DNA of 6,939 nucleotides from contig JAICQC010000253.1 of the NCBI GenBank assembly GCA_025938055.1, positions 1 through 6,939 on the forward strand, read 5' to 3'. The position numbers and the translations under genes were made by a program. Of the stretch, positions 5,849 to 6,939 are shown in pieces. The stretch is from Anaerolineales bacterium. GTDB lineage: Bacteria > Chloroflexota > Anaerolineae > Anaerolineales > Villigracilaceae. A model generated the notes under the pieces. The model saw only the letters and a program-made list of their open reading frames with translations, was not told the origin of the DNA and did no database searches. How positions within the stretch are numbered: the first letter of the stretch is position 1; each line of letters begins with the position of its first letter.

Positions 5849-6529
5849 ATGAGTTTTACGTACGAAGAAAAAATGTCATCATCACCTCATGTTGATGTTG
5901 TTTGGCGCACGGAAGCTCAGATAGACGGAGTGTATTTTGCATCGGCTGATGCATGTTGGGATATGATCTTCATGAAAATCAATGAGGGGAATTCAAAAGT
6001 TTTGCTAAGCGGGCCCTCCTCCAAAATAACACCTGTTCCTTATTTAGCTGGCAATAGAAGCTTTGGTATACGATTCATGCCTGGGGTAATCTTTACCGGT
6101 ATTCCCGTTACCCACATGGTCGATGTTACGAAAGCACTACCCATGCCTACGGAAGATACATTCGTCCTTCAGGGTGTAAGCTGTGAGCTACCTACCTACG
6201 AGAATATAGATGAGTTTATAGCAAAACTGGTAGGACGTGGTTTGCTTTATCATGATCCTGTTGTCAGGGACGTACTTGAGGGCAAGACAGTAAAGATGTC
6301 AGTCCGCTCCATCCAACGACATTTTGCAACGACAATTGGCTTTTCGCCGCGCCGGGTGAAGCAGATTATGTCTGCTCGACAGGCAGTAGAGCTGCTGTTG
6401 CAGGGTGTAGCGCCGGCTGATGTCGCATATGAACTTGACTATGCAGACCTGCCGCACATGATCCGCATGCTTAAACGTTTTACGGGCTATACTCCGGTGG
6501 GGAACAAACTCAGGGGCGAACGGGTGTAG
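5849..6529 (+). CDS. AraC-family transcriptional regulator
   Basis: The 226-residue product has a beta-rich N-terminal domain (about 15-110) of the kind found in short AraC-type regulators, with FGIRFMPGV. The C-terminal double helix-turn-helix begins at about residue 145: MSVRSIQRHFATTIGFSPRR (first helix-turn-helix and connecting helix) and ADVAYELDYADLPHMIRMLKRF (second), closing with the family motif FTGYTP. The effector is not identifiable. The protein is somewhat shorter than the usual 250-300 residues but both DNA-binding motifs look whole. The start at 5849 has only AGGG 11 bases upstream; Met9 (5873) is an alternative. The gene is 89 bases ahead of an epoxide hydrolase gene on the same strand and may control it or itself. 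Its codons are visibly AT-richer than those of the cohesin cluster, hinting at a different origin. Confidence 0.9.
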   Translation: MSFTYEEKMSSSPHVDVVWRTEAQIDGVYFASADACWDMIFMKINEGNSKVLLSGPSSKITPVPYLAGNRSFGIRFMPGVIFTGIPVTHMVDVTKALPMPTEDTFVLQGVSCELPTYENIDEFIAKLVGRGLLYHDPVVRDVLEGKTVKMSVRSIQRHFATTIGFSPRRVKQIMSARQAVELLLQGVAPADVAYELDYADLPHMIRMLKRFTGYTPVGNKLRGERV

Positions 6530-6572
6530 CGATTGAGTCGCCTACGTTCAATACACATCAAAACATCTTCTC

Positions 6573-6594
6573 TATAATAAGACCGCCTTATTAT
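6573..6594 (+). promoter_or_regulatory. -10 box with overlapping inverted repeat before the hydrolase gene
   Basis: TATAAT (6573-6578) matches the -10 consensus exactly. At 17-base spacing the -35 position reads AATACA (6550-6555), sharing only the last three bases with TTGACA, as expected for an activator-dependent promoter. An 8-bp perfect inverted repeat, ATAATAAG (6574-6581) and CTTATTAT (6587-6594) with a 5-base spacer, overlaps the -10 and could be an operator. AraC-family proteins more often use direct repeats, so the binding partner may be another regulator. Confidence 0.45.
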
Positions 6595-6618
6595 TAATAC
6601 TATTTATGAGGAGATAAC

Positions 6619-6939
6619 ATGAATATTAGACCATTCAAAATCGCTATTTCCGAAAAAGAGCTGGAAGATTTGCAGGAACGGATCAAAGGCACTCGCTGGC
6701 CAAATGAAATTGAAGACTCCGGCTGGGACCGTGGTGTGCCTCTTGCTTATGCCAGGAAATTAGCAGATTATTGGTTGCATCAATTTGATTGGAGGAAGCA
6801 GGAGGCATGGCTTAACAAATATGATCAATTTATGGCTGAGATCGATGGGCAGCCGATTCATTTTTTCCATATAAAATCGAAGGAAGAAAACGCCATACCA
6901 TTGATGCTGCTTCATGGCTGGCCGAGTTCAAATATAGAA
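6619..6939 (+). CDS. Epoxide hydrolase, N-terminal part (runs off the window)
   Basis: 107 codons are present with no stop; the gene continues past the window edge. The start has a strong GAGGAG site (6608-6613) five bases upstream. Residues 1-75 match the epoxide hydrolase N-terminal domain: PFKIAISEKELEDLQERI, TRWP, and YWLHQFDWRKQEAWLNKYDQF. The alpha/beta-hydrolase core then starts with IDGQPIHFFHIKS and reaches HGWPSS (99-104), the oxyanion-hole motif of this family. Such enzymes open epoxides to diols; some members are juvenile-hormone-type hydrolases by name only, so the substrate is unknown. The nucleophile Asp and His lie outside the window. It probably shares regulation with the AraC-type gene just upstream. 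Confidence 0.9.
   Translation, partial: MNIRPFKIAISEKELEDLQERIKGTRWPNEIEDSGWDRGVPLAYARKLADYWLHQFDWRKQEAWLNKYDQFMAEIDGQPIHFFHIKSKEENAIPLMLLHGWPSSNIE

Overview
The window reads as a piece of a Chloroflexota (probably Anaerolineae-type) chromosome. The grounds are secreted proteins built from cohesin, carboxypeptidase-regulatory-like and dockerin modules, Thr/Pro-rich 'TPTSETP' linkers, a dockerin tail reading NYRETGP..WE, and a PsbP-like 'YGFQFKYP' module. This assignment is inferred from protein style only; no rRNA or phylogenetic marker is present.

Layout. Bases 1-45 hold an intrinsic terminator for a + strand gene lying to the left. A 57-codon minus-strand ORF for a one-helix membrane protein sits at 74-247. 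Bases 248-557 carry no convincing gene, but contain a leader hairpin and the ribosome binding site of the first large gene. The core is a three-gene + strand cluster (558-2045, 2103-3077, 3153-5456) with gaps of 57 and 75 bases, each holding a hairpin. It is closed by a strong terminator at 5481-5517. Next come a minus-strand scrap of a VOC/glyoxalase-type gene (5538-5651) and an AT-richer block with an AraC-family regulator (5849-6529) and the 5' end of an epoxide hydrolase gene (6619 to the window edge).

How the cluster may work. Genes 1 and 3 each encode a secreted protein with a cohesin module and a C-terminal dockerin. Their dockerins match at 51 of 58 positions and their cohesins share long identical blocks. 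They differ at the N-terminus: a PPC-like beta-sandwich in gene 1 and an M23-type domain with a partly altered active site in gene 3, which also has an added PsbP-like module. Gene 2 encodes a signal peptide, a divergent cohesin-like ectodomain, one transmembrane helix and a cytoplasmic FHA domain whose phosphothreonine-contacting loop residues are partly lost. I infer a non-cellulosomal surface assembly: two cohesin+dockerin proteins that could link to themselves or each other, and a membrane protein that could anchor or sense the assembly. No glycoside hydrolase is visible, so this is not a standard cellulosome. The module calls are well supported by motifs; the assembly and signalling roles are hypotheses.

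The regulator and hydrolase on the right look like an unrelated divergently composed block. A perfect TATAAT box overlapped by an inverted repeat precedes the hydrolase, so regulation at that site, perhaps by the neighbouring AraC-type protein, is plausible but unproven.
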